Below are positions 40,300 to 52,966 of a stretch of DNA of 64,000 nt, piece after piece. The notes beneath the pieces are model-generated. The model saw only the letters and a list, made by a program, of their open reading frames with translations, ran no database searches and was not told the DNA's origin. Numbering within the stretch: position 1 is the stretch's first letter; each line of letters opens with the position of its first letter. The stretch covers positions 16,650,767 to 16,714,766 of the forward strand of contig NC_087171.1 of the NCBI RefSeq assembly GCF_035594125.1, in the 5' to 3' direction. This DNA is from Scylla paramamosain (Eukaryota > Arthropoda > Malacostraca > Decapoda > Portunidae). The position numbers and the translations under genes were made by a program.

Positions 40300-40388
<89 letters not shown>
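40300..40388 (+). repeat. (GA)n microsatellite
   Basis: A perfect GA run of ~88 bp, 135 bp after the compound array. Confidence 0.98.
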
Positions 40389-40395
<7 letters not shown>

Positions 40396-40830
40396 CCTAG
40401 AAGAAACCATGCATGTACAAAACACAACGTGAAGGAAAGACACAATATTACAAAGAAAATAATTAAGTTTTTCTCATTGGACGATTATTTCAAGCCACAT
40501 ATTCGTATTTTCTCCTCTCTCACTTCTTTACTCCCCTTTGGTACTCTACTATCATCCCTCCTTTCCTCCTCCCCCTCTCTCCTCACCTTCCTCTTCTCCC
40601 TCCCTCTGTTCCTCCATCTCTACCTCGCCACATGAAGGAGATAAGGCCAGCTGGGTGTTCCTTTTCCTACACATTCTTGTATACTTTATTTTCTTTCGTC
40701 TTTCCTTTTGTTTCCACCTTTCCTCGCTCTATTCTCCCTCCCTCTCTTGTTCAGTCCCTCCTCTACGCACACAAGAGGCTTTTCACTACACACGAAAATT
40801 CTGTACCGTATTCTTGAGAGTCTAGTTCCC

Positions 40831-40834
<4 letters not shown>

Positions 40835-40918
<84 letters not shown>
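40835..40918 (+). repeat. (CT)n microsatellite
   Basis: A CT run of 84 bp in the middle of a ~500-bp pyrimidine-rich tract (40510-41000). Confidence 0.98.
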
Positions 40919-40919
<1 letters not shown>

Positions 40920-41000
40920 CACTTTCTTTTCCTTCTTTCCCATCTTTTCTTTCTTTCATCCTTCTTTCCCTTTTCATCCTCTTTCATCTCCCCCTCCCAC

Positions 41001-42428
41001 CTCATTCATAATTACTCTTCTGTTTCATTATTTCTCCAGCCTTCTCCCCCGGAAATACTTTTACTCAGAGAAGCTAAAGTTATCCCCTGCTTTAATTCGT
41101 CCCTTTAAAAGATACATAATGCACTGTGTAGGAAGAAAAAAAGGATTAACAAAACTGAACTTCTCTCGTATCATCAGCTCTCCAAGTTTTTCCAAGTTTT
41201 TGTGTTTCTTTTTGAAGTCTGGCACCGAGAGCGGCTTCCGCGGCCCGTTTTATTACATCTACAAAGTATCTCGCCGCCACGCTGCTGAAAAGTCAACTGA
41301 GGGACTATAGGAGGTAAAGAAAAGACCTGTGAAGTATTTACTGGGAATCTTGTGGGGAATACCTGTTGTGATCTAGCGAGGAAAGTGAGAATGGTTGGAG
41401 GTTATTTTCTGCCGTAATCACTCTAGGGGTAATAATGTACTCGTATACGTTGGTTTGCTGTTGTGGAATGATCGTTGCTACTTTCTTTGTTGCTTTACTC
41501 ATTCACTAATTAATTTCGGTATTTTTTGACGGTATATTTTCCCGCAACGTGGAAATAACGTTTTCTTTCTTTTTATTTATTTATTTATTTTTTATGTTGC
41601 TGCAATATGTGTAGGTGTGTACAAGTGTCTCTACCAGTCACTGTCTCCACTTGTTGGTACACTCATATCTCGGTGGATTTAATTATCTCCACATTTTCAT
41701 CCTGTTTTTCTTTCTCTGCCTGTTACGCTTACCTGTCCTGTGAACAAATGGACTAGGACGATATCGACCTGCATTACAAACTCGATAGAATTTTGACTAA
41801 GTGTTGTTTTTGTCTCCTCAGCGCGGAAGAATGTGCAGCAAATTTAATTGTTTTCCCTGTTATGTTTTTTGAGCGTTTTCTTTCGTTTGTTTGTATGAAG
41901 AAGAATAAAAGTAAATATTTATCTTCACTAGGGTCTGTGTTGCCTTCCCATGAGCTTCCTCCCGTCCCACGCTTGTGTGTTCGCCGCAAGGACCATATTC
42001 TGAAACATTTCGCCGCATCTACACTAATTTCAAAAGGCTCTAATTGAGATTACATGTGTTTTTAACCGTGTTTTTATGGTTCTAGTGACAGATTAATAAT
42101 ATCTCTACATTATGAGCAGGAGAAACACTCGTGAAAACCCGGCTAATCATCTCTGTGGCCTTGGAAAATAGTCGTGGAGAGAGAACAAAGCGTTTCAGAA
42201 TACAGGCCCGAGAGAGACGTGTTGTGTTCTCCATTGGGTGTTTTGTCCCGCCCCTTATTTCTTATTTACTGCCCCGTTGTAGCCTTGGGTTCCTTGCTGT
42301 GTTCTCCTGGCGTGACTGCTCTGAGCTCTCATTTCCCATTTATTGTTTCATTTCAGCGTCGCATCCCAGAAATAGTGACGGCATTAGGTCATATCCCATG
42401 GAACTAACAACGTGATGTTATTTTTTTG

Positions 42429-42431
<3 letters not shown>
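41001..42431. other. Non-coding stretch
   Basis: Mixed composition, no microsatellites longer than about 15 bp and no recognisable gene. Confidence 0.6.
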
Positions 42432-42516
<85 letters not shown>

Positions 42517-42601
42517 AAAAAAAAAAGAAAAAAAAAGAAAAAAAAGCAATGGTGATGCTTATTTGCTCTCATTTTGCGGTGTTCTGTGTTAGAAATTAAA
42601 C

Positions 42602-42671
<70 letters not shown>
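42432..42671 (+). repeat. (CT)n and (TG)n arrays
   Basis: CT run 42432-42513 with an A-rich tail, then TG run 42603-42671. Confidence 0.98.
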
Positions 42672-42673
<2 letters not shown>

Positions 42674-42948
42674 TTGAAATTTTCCACCGTCGGTCCAAGA
42701 ACAATTCAGTTGAAAGTCTCATTAAATTATATCGAAAGGAAACAAGTTTTTGTTTTATAGGTTTTATTTAAGTTTATATCTTTCATTTAGACATGAGTAG
42801 TTTCGCGAAAGATCTTTTCATTCAGATTTCCTTCGTTATAAGTTAAAACAGAGTAATACAGAAGTTGACTTGAATAGTATATAGCGCATTTAACGTAAGA
42901 TCCTACAAGTCAACAAACATTTATAAAGAAAACAACAACAGCAGCAGC

Positions 42949-43019
<71 letters not shown>
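42949..43019 (+). repeat. (AAC)n array
   Basis: About 20 AAC units, started by a few AGC units. Confidence 0.96.
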
Positions 43020-43020
<1 letters not shown>

Positions 43021-44653
43021 ACAGAACTGAGGTGTAGACTCCGAGATTAACTCATCTGTTTGATCTGCTAGAACTGCGAACAGGTGGGGCGCGAGTGTGA
43101 GAGAGCCAGAACCCCGCCAAGTAAAGATTGCACGCGCTGACCCGAGGCAAACATAAGCGAGAGGCATGGGAGGAAGGCAAGGAGTGGAGGCGAGGACAGG
43201 CAGGAAAGAGAGACGGATAGACAGAGGTGCAAAGGAAGATAATGAATTAAGAGGAGAGACACAAATGGGGAGGAGGAGGAGGTGAGGAAGAATGTGCGAA
43301 GGGAGAAGTGAAATGAGAGCGATAGGAGAGAGAGAGAGAAAAGAAAAAAACGGATGAGGGATGAGGGCAGAAAGGGAGATGAAAATGAAGATGAAATACT
43401 GGAGACTTTAGAAAAGAAAAACGAAAGAAGAGGAGAGAGAGAATGTAGCAAGGACGGGAGAGGTGAAGTGAAGTGAAGTGAAGTGAAGTGAATGAACGAA
43501 TGAGAGCAACATATAAAAAATAGAAATAAAATGGAAGGGAGTTAGAAATTAATGATGGAATAAAAAGAAGTAAGAGCAAAAGTGAACTGAAACGAAGAGA
43601 ATGAATGCATTAAAGCAACATGAAAAAAAAAGTAAAAAGGTGAAGTTTCATAGGGAAAAAAAGAAAGAAAGAAAGAAGCATCAGAAGAAGAAGAAAATGA
43701 AGAAGTAAGGGAGTCTCGGGGAAGAGGAAGGGAGGCTGAGACCCAATAAGTTCTTTCCGTCCCCACGTAATGCTTTAGGCAAACACTCTTATCGTGGAGT
43801 CTTGAACTGGAAACTGGGGTAAGGAAAGCAAGTGGCCTGTGGAGGCTTAGGGGAAGGCTTTGAAGAAGGCGCTGCTGGGGAAACTGGGGAGGAACTGCGA
43901 GGGACTGAGGGACTTGTACTAGAGAACGATGAGACTGGATAGGGCTGGAGGACGGGGGACTGAAAAGAACTAAAAGACTTGTAGATGGGAACTTGTGGAT
44001 GGGACTGAGAGAGGAATGAGGGACTGTGAATGACTGAAAGGTTACATGAGGCACGAAAAGGACTGGATGTGGTGCTTAGGACAGTAAAGAGGCTGTTAAA
44101 GATACATCGGCAATTAAGGTGACTGTGTGATGGTTATGAGGGCGTGGAGTGATGATGACATGCGGGTCTGTGCCGAGAGTGTGAGGATTAGAGAGAACTG
44201 TAAAGAGCTGAACGGCGCCTCTAAATGATCATGAAGCGCCGTGATAAGGCTACGAAGGAATGGAGAAGGATTAGAATGTCCGTGGTGGTGATGCATCGTG
44301 GCAGAGGAAGAAGAAGAATGAGGAATAGCAAGAAAGGACGAATTGTTTTTTTTAATGAAACAATTTTGGTGTGTAACGGACGAGATGTTCACATTTTCCC
44401 TGCGGATTGGCGTCTGGGAAAACTCTCTCTCGCCACATTAATATTTTAAAAGTGTTTTCCTGTTGCTTTGTGAGGAAAACAAGACCGTGCCGTGAGGTTA
44501 AGAAACTGAAAAGAGTAAATGTATTGAAAATTATTGCTAGGAGTGACGGGAGGAAGTGAATTAAGTTGCGGAACGTGGGGAGCTGGGTTTCAGGAGAGCC
44601 AGGGAGGGGAGAACTAAGAGAGAGAATAAAACTGCATTCCTTACGCCAGAACC

Positions 44654-44656
<3 letters not shown>
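43020..44656. other. Long purine-rich stretch
   Basis: 43130-44330 is G/A-rich with repeated GGGACTGA or GGGACTTG words between 43890 and 44040. Minus-strand Ser/Pro/Leu frames of 110-170 codons follow from the composition. Confidence 0.65.
43465..43492 (+). repeat. (GAAGT)n tract
   Basis: Five and a half GAAGT pentanucleotides in purine-rich DNA. Confidence 0.93.

Positions 44657-44742
<86 letters not shown>
44657..44742 (+). repeat. (CT)n microsatellite
   Basis: A perfect CT run of 86 bp. Confidence 0.98.
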
Positions 44743-44745
<3 letters not shown>

Positions 44746-45212
44746 TTCTTCAAATGATTTAAGACAAAAGCATTAGAAAAAAAGATAAATTGAAATGCAT
44801 TAATCTAAATTAGAGAGAGGAGCAAGTGGGTGTTTTTGTTCACCCTAATCTTCAAAACAAACACCATCATCACCATAATCACCAGTTCCAAATTTCCATA
44901 GGCATAATTACGTATATCCACCACCACCACCACCACTACCACCCATTAGCACATCACCATTTGTCACCATTACCGCTCGTCACTCCCCATCTCCACCCAT
45001 TACCATCCCCACCAATTATCACTGCTCATTACAGCGCATCATTTCCATCACCATTCGTCAGCTTCATCACCGTGTATCATTCATGTTTCCATCAGCGACC
45101 CACACTCCCCATCACATCTTTCATCCTTTGTATTTTTTTTTTTTTCATTCCTCACCAATCCCTTCACTTCTCGTCACTTCCCGTCATACTTTTTACCAAT
45201 CACTTAAGCATC

Positions 45213-45241
45213 TGCTGCTGCTGTTGCTGTTGCTGCTGTTG

Positions 45242-45329
<88 letters not shown>
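45213..45329 (+). repeat. (GCT/GTT)n-(ACT)n array
   Basis: GCT/GTT triplets to 45241, then a pure ACT run to 45329. Confidence 0.96.
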
Positions 45330-45425
45330 GGAAGTTACAATAATAAAAAAACATTAATAATAGTGGGACAGTCGCTCTGTTTCGTAACTCAGGTAATCAG
45401 TGTGCGTGGGTAAGGCAGACTACTG

Positions 45426-46042
<617 letters not shown>

Positions 46043-46130
46043 ACTACGCTACCTTGCCCTCCAACACAGAGGCTGCACATGAAAGCGAGAAACCTCATGC
46101 AAGCAAGAGTCTTAACAGTATCATGCTGCT

Positions 46131-46131
<1 letters not shown>

Positions 46132-46224
<93 letters not shown>
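46132..46224 (+). repeat. (AC)n microsatellite
   Basis: A perfect AC run of 93 bp. Confidence 0.98.
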
Positions 46225-46226
<2 letters not shown>

Positions 46227-46738
46227 TCACTTGCACCTTCACCACACCTCTGTCTCACACCTCCGTCCCTCACCAGCTGCTCCTTGAGAATTTTACTGCA
46301 AATTTTACAGTCCTCTTTTACGACACAGCCAAGAGGAAAATGGTCGCTTTGTAGGCCGCCATAGCTTTCAGACTGGCCAGTTTTCTTACTCTTAGATGCC
46401 AGCGATCTCCTCCTTTATTCCAGTCTTTTTTTTTTCTTGGTTTTCTTGTCTCTTCTTTTTACTCCGTTACATATTGCCCCGTTACTGGCAGCGAGAGGGG
46501 AAGCCATTTTGAAATCGTTGGCTGTGTATTTTGCAGTTATGAATCCATCTATCCGTCTGTCTATCTACTGTGTATTCTGCTTCCTGGTTCTTCTCATTGT
46601 CAACTTTAATTGTGTAAAATCTTCGAACAGTGTTTCTTTCTTTGTCTGACCCTAAAACTCTGTCACCACTTATATAACCATCTGATTGTCTTGCTGAAAG
46701 ATGGTATCCACTCAGTTTTGTAGATTCGACGCGACACA

Positions 46739-46850
<112 letters not shown>

Positions 46851-47380
46851 CTTGCTTGCTTGCTCTCTGTGTTTTAATGATGCAATATGATGCCGGTAAA
46901 CACACCAGACAGGAGGAAACATTAAATAACAACGCCAACTGTTATCCTCTCAGTGCTACAGTCTTTTATAACAATATCAAGGTTTGCTAAGTGTTTATAT
47001 TTTTCGTAGTAAATCTGATGGTCTTGAAGAAACTACCTGCATTGAGGAATATAATACAGTGAGGATCTTAAAGTTATTAATAAAACAAATATATTTTCTT
47101 CGGCTGACAACCAGCAAGGTAGTGAGTGAGGTGTTTTAAAGTCACAGTCCAAAGTTTAAGGTCTCTGAATCTTTTCCTTTAAATTTAGTATTTCAGTCTT
47201 AAGGTATTGCTTCCCATTCTGCCAAGCGTCATGTGGAGGGAGGGAAGGGTTAAGAGGAGGCTTTGACCTCAGTATCTTCTCTCTTATTGTAGCAACTTAG
47301 TGTAGCGCAGTGAAATCAAACCTCCCAGTAGGTATCTGAGGGTCAATTACTGTTTTTAATCCACTGTAAGCCTTTATAAT

Positions 47381-47439
47381 CCTCCTCCTCCTCTTCCCCC
47401 TCCTCCTCCTCCTCCTCCTCCTCCTCCTCCTCCTCCTCA
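47381..47439 (+). repeat. (CTC)n array abutting the LINE fragment
   Basis: CTC triplets with one CTTCCC interruption. Its right edge marks the left end of recognisable RT sequence. Confidence 0.96.
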
Positions 47440-47445
47440 CGAGGC

Positions 47446-48330
47446 ACCACGCTGCCAGACTTCACCATCACAGAAAATGAAATCCTCTCACTCCCGAAGA
47501 GCATGAACGTAAACAAAACATCCGGGCCAGACAAGATCTCACCCAGGCTCCTTAAAGAAGCAATAAATGAGCTCGTGAAACCGCTTACAATTTTATTCAA
47601 TAAAACTTCACTAGGTAATGTCCCCCCACGAATGGAAACAAGCAAATGTCACGCCAGTCTTTAAAAAAGGAAATAAATCTCTCCCAGCCAATTACAGACC
47701 GATCAGTCTAACTTCAGTAGTGTGCAAACTGATGGAAACAATAATCAGAGATAAAATTGTTAAATATTTAAAAGAAATTAAAATCATAAAGGATTCAACA
47801 CGGTTTCAGAACCAAACGTTCCTGCTTAACAAACTTATTAGACTTCTTTTATGAAGTATTTAACTCGTATGACGAGACAAAAGCTGTTGATATTATCAAC
47901 CTTGATTTCCAGAAAGCTTTCGACACTGTTCCCCATAAGAAACTCATCAGTAAAGTAAAAGCTCACGGCATAGCCGGAAACACCCTGAAATGGCTGAGAG
48001 ACTGGCTCTCTGACAGAACCTTGATTTCCAGAAAGCTTTCGACACTGTTCCCCATAAGAGACTCACCAGTAAAGTAAAAGCTCACGACATAGCCGGAAAC
48101 ACCCTGAAATGGCTGAGAGACTGGCTCTCTGACAGAAAACAGCGTGTTGTGATAAATGGAAAAGAGTCAGATTGCCATAAGGTAAATAGCGACGTTCCTC
48201 AAGGATCTGTATTAGGATCAGTACTTTTTATAATATACATTAATAATATTGTTGAAGGGATCATTTGCAAAATAAGTAAATTTGCAGACAACACCAAAAT
48301 AACAAGTAAAGTAACGTCAGTGTCACAATG
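47446..48330 (+). pseudogene. Broken reverse-transcriptase fragment of a CR1/Jockey-like LINE
   Basis: Three frames together cover blocks of a non-LTR retrotransposon RT domain. Seen in order: TSGPDKISPRLLKEA (47548-47564 region), NYRPISLTSVVCKLMETII (47690s-47740s), HGFR-like (47799), LDFQKAFDTVPHKKL (47901-47945), and PQGSVLGSVLFIIYIN followed by FADNTK (48196-48297). The frame breaks in a C-run at 47622-47627, again near 47795, and a third time at a 119-bp duplication (48017). The catalytic FADD box reads FADN, so the second aspartate is lost. The left end abuts a (CTC)n array and the right end fades near 48330; no endonuclease domain or 3' end is present here. Known: LINE copies are usually truncated and dead. 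The clade call (CR1/Jockey group) rests on motif spelling only. Confidence 0.9.
47898..48135 (+). repeat. 119-bp tandem duplication inside the LINE RT fragment
   Basis: Positions 47898-48016 are repeated at 48017-48135 with about three substitutions (near 47942, 47948 and 47978 against the second copy). The unit is not a multiple of three, so it shifts the RT frame and duplicates the catalytic DFQKAFDTVPH block. The few differences show the duplication is not brand new. Confidence 0.95.
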
Positions 48331-48536
48331 GCAAGGACCAAAAAGTCTGTTGCTGTTTGGTTTTCCTTTGTATTCTTCTTCCTCCTCCTACTCCTTGTCA
48401 TCAGAAAAGATTGTCATTATCATTATTCATCATAATTTTTCTCTCCTCCTTGATAAACATCACCAGCAATCTGTGTAACCTGTGTTCACAGCTCTGTCCT
48501 TCCTCTCCCGGCACTTTCCTGATTTTTTTCTTCCAG

Positions 48537-48666
<130 letters not shown>

Positions 48667-49057
48667 ATCTCCACTTGTGTTCCCTTTACTTTTTATTTAT
48701 TTTTTTCTCCCCTTGTTTCCTCCATCTGTTCTCCTCGCCTCTGACGGCTACCTGCCCGCCCCCCGTCGCCAGCCTTGCTTGTTGCCTTCCGCCAACCTCT
48801 GTATGCAGATTTCGGGGCAAATATTTCGTCAGTGTTGGGTATTGTGTGTACCTTTACATGCGCGCAGGCCTGCTCGCTGCGGGGCGTGATGAAATGTGCA
48901 TGTATGATGGTACACATTTTCATAGTGTGTTCATTCTTGTTACTACTGATTCGAGGGATGGCTTATCTTAGCGTATTGTGTTCTCTCTTGCGTGTCTCGT
49001 ATTTACTTGCCTTGTAAACTCAAATGGTATCTTAGTGTTGATGTTGAGGGTTTCTTT

Positions 49058-49245
49058 AGGAACATAAGAATATCAGAAAATAATTGAAGCTACAAGAAGT
49101 CATTAGGTCTACACGTGGCAATCCTTGTATGAAACAAACGTACCTATTTCCACCTGTCATCCTCATCCATGAATTTGTTTAATCTTCTTTTAAAGCTCCC
49201 TAATGACTCGGCACTGACAATCTGATTACTGAGTCTTCCCTTTCC
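49058..49245 (-). mobile_element. 3' end of a CR1-like LINE, copy 2
   Basis: Minus-strand translation gives LSNQIVSAESLGSFKRRL and then NKFMDEDDRWK, ending with TAG at 49146-49144. The tail to 49058 matches the 6968-7055 tail (plus-strand AGGTCTACACGTGGCAATCC against AGACCTGCACGTGGCAGTCC) and ends in CTTATGTT. The right edge runs into a degenerate satellite at 49264. It lies only about 730 bp beyond the RT fragment but on the opposite strand, so the two are separate insertions. Confidence 0.8.
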
Positions 49246-49263
49246 GTGACCTCCTTAATTCCT

Positions 49264-50260
49264 GGGTGGCAAAACATGTGAAATATCTTATAATGAATGG
49301 GAAGTATCATATATTGCTTTTCTTCTTAACCTCTTGCGTTATTCTCCGTGATGATGGTAACGATTTTAATAAGCGAACCGTCTCTTCTTCCTTTCTTCTT
49401 GGTTGGTAATTTTTCTTTCGTTGAGATATCGTCTATTGGAAGAATTCATCATGTATTCATTTGATTCCCTGACTCGCCTGTTTTAATCTTTGTGACAGTG
49501 ATGAGGATGTATTTAATCAGCAAACCGTCTGTCTCTTTTTGCTTCCTTCTTCTTAATCACGTGTTGACAAGATTTATGGAATAGCGTAGTTAATGAGAAA
49601 TTCTTGTTTATCATCGTCGCTCTTTTTTTTTTTTTTTTCCTGATGTTCGTGCTGATGGTGAGAATGCCATTAAGGTAACAGTCTTCCTGCTTAAATCCGT
49701 GCTGGTAAAACCTGTGAAATGATGAATAGTTAAAAAATTTTTATGGATCTACCTGACCTTTGTAGTTGCTTCCTAGATTCACACGTTACTTAATGTTGAC
49801 ACTGATGTTATTAAGCTTGCCATGTTGCCTTTTTCTGTCTTCCTCATTAAGGGCTGGTAAAACTTATGAAATATTGTATAGGTAATTGAAAGAAAAGTCT
49901 GTATTTACATCTCTTCTGCAATTTTCTCGTTGGTTCACACGTTAAAAGTGTTGATGGGGGAATGTCTTAGAGCTCAACGCCTTTCCTTCCCGGTGTTTGT
50001 GTTTAATTTACACCCTGCAACGTAAGACATCGTATAGTTAGAGGAAAGAATGTTTTGGATATACGTTGCTCCTGTTATTTCTTTTTAAACTCGCACGTTA
50101 TAAATACTGATTCTGTGTATAATATTAAACTAACTTTACCGTCATTTTCCTGGTCTTTTTCTTAATTAAGGGCTGGTGAAACTTTTGAAACATCGCATAG
50201 TTAATAGGAAGCATGTTTTGGATATACGTCGCTCTTTTTTTCCTAAATCACGCAGTGGCT
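49264..50260 (+). repeat. Cryptic ~140-160 bp satellite, about 6.5 units
   Basis: Anchor GGCTGGTAAAACTTATGAAA and its variants start near 49264, 49401, 49561, 49701, 49852, 50012 and 50171. Each is usually followed by ATCGTATAGTTAATAGGAAG- and TTTGGATATACGTCGCTC-like words, a T-rich part, CACACGTTA.. and ..AACCGTC, then CTTCTTAATTAAG before the next anchor. The last two units are the best preserved. It starts right beside the LINE tail ending at 49245. Confidence 0.8.
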
Positions 50261-50375
50261 TTTTTTCCCTATTTTTTTCCTTTTTTTTTTCTTTTTTTTT
50301 TTACGTAAAGAATGGCGGTGCGTGGAGCGTGGTGCAGGATGGCAAGGCGCACCACCAGGTAGGGGAGGTGGGTGG

Positions 50376-50490
50376 TTGGGTGTAGTAGTGAGTTGCAGGG
50401 CAGAGGTAGGGTGGTGGGCTTGTTCTTGGTCCTAAGTTCGATCCTGCTTCAAGGCCACACGAGCCACCCTATTCACGTTCACGCCAGGGG
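50376..50490 (+). mobile_element. SINE-like repeat with B-box-type motif
   Basis: GGTCCTAAGTTCGATCCTGC at 50428-50447 contains GTTCGATCC, as in the RNA polymerase III B box. The flanking GGTGGGTGGTTGGGTGTAG and AAGGCCACACGAGCCACCC are GC-richer than their surroundings. It could be a tRNA-derived SINE; no second copy in the window confirms this. Confidence 0.3.
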
Positions 50491-50602
50491 TGCTGGGAAA
50501 TCATCACCACCACCGCCACCGCTGCCAAAATCCGTTCTTTCTCTATGTCTTGTGCTCTATTTTTATTAATTGTCAGAAACGCTTTGGCCTCTCAACATCA
50601 CA

Positions 50603-50790
50603 ATTTTCAAAGACCACAGAAGAGATTATCCGAGCTCTCAAGGCTGTTTCTCCTTTTAACAATATATAAATCTAGTTAATCTATCACTGAAACCATAAAA
50701 AAAACACTCTTAAAAACCCGTGTAGCTTTAAATAGAGCCTTTTGAAATACTGGACGTGAGACACAGGAATGTTTCAGAGTACGGTTCTAT
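50603..50790 (+). repeat. Dispersed repeat R1, copy B
   Basis: This is the second copy of the family at 13374-13560, in the same orientation and more diverged. It follows the SINE-like segment at 50376-50490 after about 110 bp. Confidence 0.65.
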
Positions 50791-50999
50791 GTAGCATCAA
50801 CCACATTGACACAAATACACACACAAGGGAGGGGAAGGCGATGTTCACCCGATATACATGTTCCTCTGGTCCACTAATGATCATCAGATAACCGCTGACT
50901 GATGGACAGGGTAGAGAGTGGCAGGTAGACACACGGGTGATACTGATACCTTATAGATCACCTCCGTCTGTCTGTCCGTCTGACTTGCTGTCCATCAGT

Positions 51000-51002
<3 letters not shown>

Positions 51003-51055
<53 letters not shown>

Positions 51056-51057
51056 GG

Positions 51058-51110
<53 letters not shown>
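51003..51110. repeat. (GA)n-(CT)n palindrome
   Basis: GA run 51003-51052, 9-bp spacer, CT run 51062-51110: near-equal complementary arms of about 49 bp. An (ACC)n run follows at 51118-51142. Confidence 0.98.
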
Positions 51111-51111
<1 letters not shown>

Positions 51112-51334
51112 GGAACCATCACCACCACCACCACCACCACCACTACCGCCACCTTTCTCCTCTTCCTTTCCTCGCTTCGCCTTACCCTGTTGGGCGCTCG
51201 GGTCACGCTTTCCGCCCCTTATTGTCTTGTGTTTGTTTAGACCGTGCCAGGTGGTGGTGGTGGTGGTAGGTAGAGAAGCTGAACACAGGCCTCCCCATCT
51301 CTCTCTATCTGCCCCATCCTTACTCACTTCTATC

Positions 51335-51339
<5 letters not shown>

Positions 51340-51418
<79 letters not shown>
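51340..51418 (+). repeat. (CT)n microsatellite
   Basis: A perfect CT run of 79 bp. Confidence 0.98.
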
Positions 51419-51420
<2 letters not shown>

Positions 51421-51638
51421 TTGCTTTTTTTGTATTACTTTTGTAGCTTCTGTAGCCCTTATTTCCTTTTTTTTATCTCATATGATATTGCATCATTTAT
51501 TTCTTTGCTGTATATTTTCTTTTCCATTTTTTTTTTTGTATTTTCTCTTCTCTGATGCACTTTTTTTGTCATTTTTGCCTTTGCCTTTGTCAGCCATTTG
51601 TTCTCCTCAAGCTCATTCGTGTGAAGCGTTTGTGTGTA

Positions 51639-51643
<5 letters not shown>

Positions 51644-51687
<44 letters not shown>
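51644..51687 (+). repeat. (TG)n microsatellite
   Basis: A perfect TG run of 44 bp. Confidence 0.98.
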
Positions 51688-51689
<2 letters not shown>

Positions 51690-51770
51690 GTGGATGGATT
51701 GGTGTGTGTCTGGACATTTGTTGTTGAATTGACATGAAAACCATCTTAATTAAGTGGAGGAGGAAGAGTG

Positions 51771-51965
51771 TCGGGGGTCGAGAAGCGATGCAGGGGCGGC
51801 TGTTGTGGGTTGTTGGGCGAGGGGAGGCGAGGGCTGGCTGGCTGGTTGGTTGGCTGGGCCGCTCCACCACCCCCAGCCGGGCCAGTGTGTGGTGGCGGCG
51901 AGACAGCGGCTGTCTGGGGGCGAGGGCGGCGCCGCCAGCCTGGGAGCGGCAGCCGGCGGGGGTTT
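51771..51965. other. GC-rich island in AT-rich DNA
   Basis: This stretch is clearly GC-rich with several CpGs (GGCGGCGAGACAGCGGC, GGGCGAGGGCGGCGCCGCC, GGCAGCCGGCGGGGG). It contains a (CTGG)n tract and ends just before a CT array. An unannotated promoter or 5' exon is possible, but no start codon, splice pair or core promoter is convincing. Confidence 0.35.
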
Positions 51966-51977
51966 AAGAGCAGTCCA

Positions 51978-51980
<3 letters not shown>

Positions 51981-52048
<68 letters not shown>
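51981..52048 (+). repeat. (CT)n microsatellite
   Basis: A perfect CT run of 68 bp. Confidence 0.98.
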
Positions 52049-52051
<3 letters not shown>

Positions 52052-52280
52052 ATTGCTACTATTTCGTTTCAACTTTCCGCCAGGAGTCGCTTTTGTTTTA
52101 ATTTTTTTTCCTCTTTCGCTTTGTGGTGTTTCCTCTTCCTCTCTCTAGTTTTGTGTTATTGTATTTCCTTTTGCTTGATGTGCTACTGCAGGGCTGCTGA
52201 AATTATTGAAGTTTCCCTCTTTCCTTTCCTTTCTTAGTCCTCTTCCTCCTCCTCTTCGTCCTCTTTCAATGATATGACCC

Positions 52281-52393
<113 letters not shown>

Positions 52394-52748
52394 CCCATTA
52401 CTTAATCCTACCTTCTCTTCTTATTCCATCCCTGCCTTCCCCTCCCTTCCTTCCTCCGTCCTCTCATTTTTCTCCTCCCTTCCTCCCCTCCCTTTCCTTC
52501 CTTGTTCCCTCCCGACCTCCCTTTGTCCTACATCTCTCCCTCTTTTCCTCCTCCATCGCCCTCTTTACTTTCATTATTAGCTTTTATTTTCCGTGTTCTT
52601 CTCACGTCCTTGGTAAAGAGGCGTAGGATGATGAGCAGCACTAAAGCAGATAATGTCATTACGAGCATATACGAGAACAGTTTATCTTACTTGTTACCTT
52701 TATGTGTATATTTGTGTCCCGTGCTCTTATCTTCGTCGTTGTCGTTAA

Positions 52749-52749
<1 letters not shown>

Positions 52750-52803
<54 letters not shown>

Positions 52804-52809
52804 GGTGGT
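52750..52809 (+). repeat. (GTT)n-(GGT)n array
   Basis: GTT triplets 52750-52789 pass directly into GGT triplets to 52809. Confidence 0.96.
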
Positions 52810-52864
52810 GATCTGTTTCTTATTCTCCTTCCTTTTATTTCGCCTACATGTCTCTTCTACTGGT

Positions 52865-52944
<80 letters not shown>
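52865..52944 (+). repeat. (GT)n microsatellite
   Basis: A perfect GT run of 80 bp. Confidence 0.98.
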
Positions 52945-52946
<2 letters not shown>

Positions 52947-52966
52947 CTTCCTTTGTATTCCATTTC

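Noticed and set aside
47343..47645. Minus-strand poly-Glu frame near the LINE fragment
   Set aside because: It is the antisense of the (CTC)n array and of RT sequence encoded on the + strand.
49264..50260. CRISPR-like array of spaced repeats
   Set aside because: Units are long, diverged and contiguous, without short identical repeats and unique spacers, and the DNA is eukaryotic.
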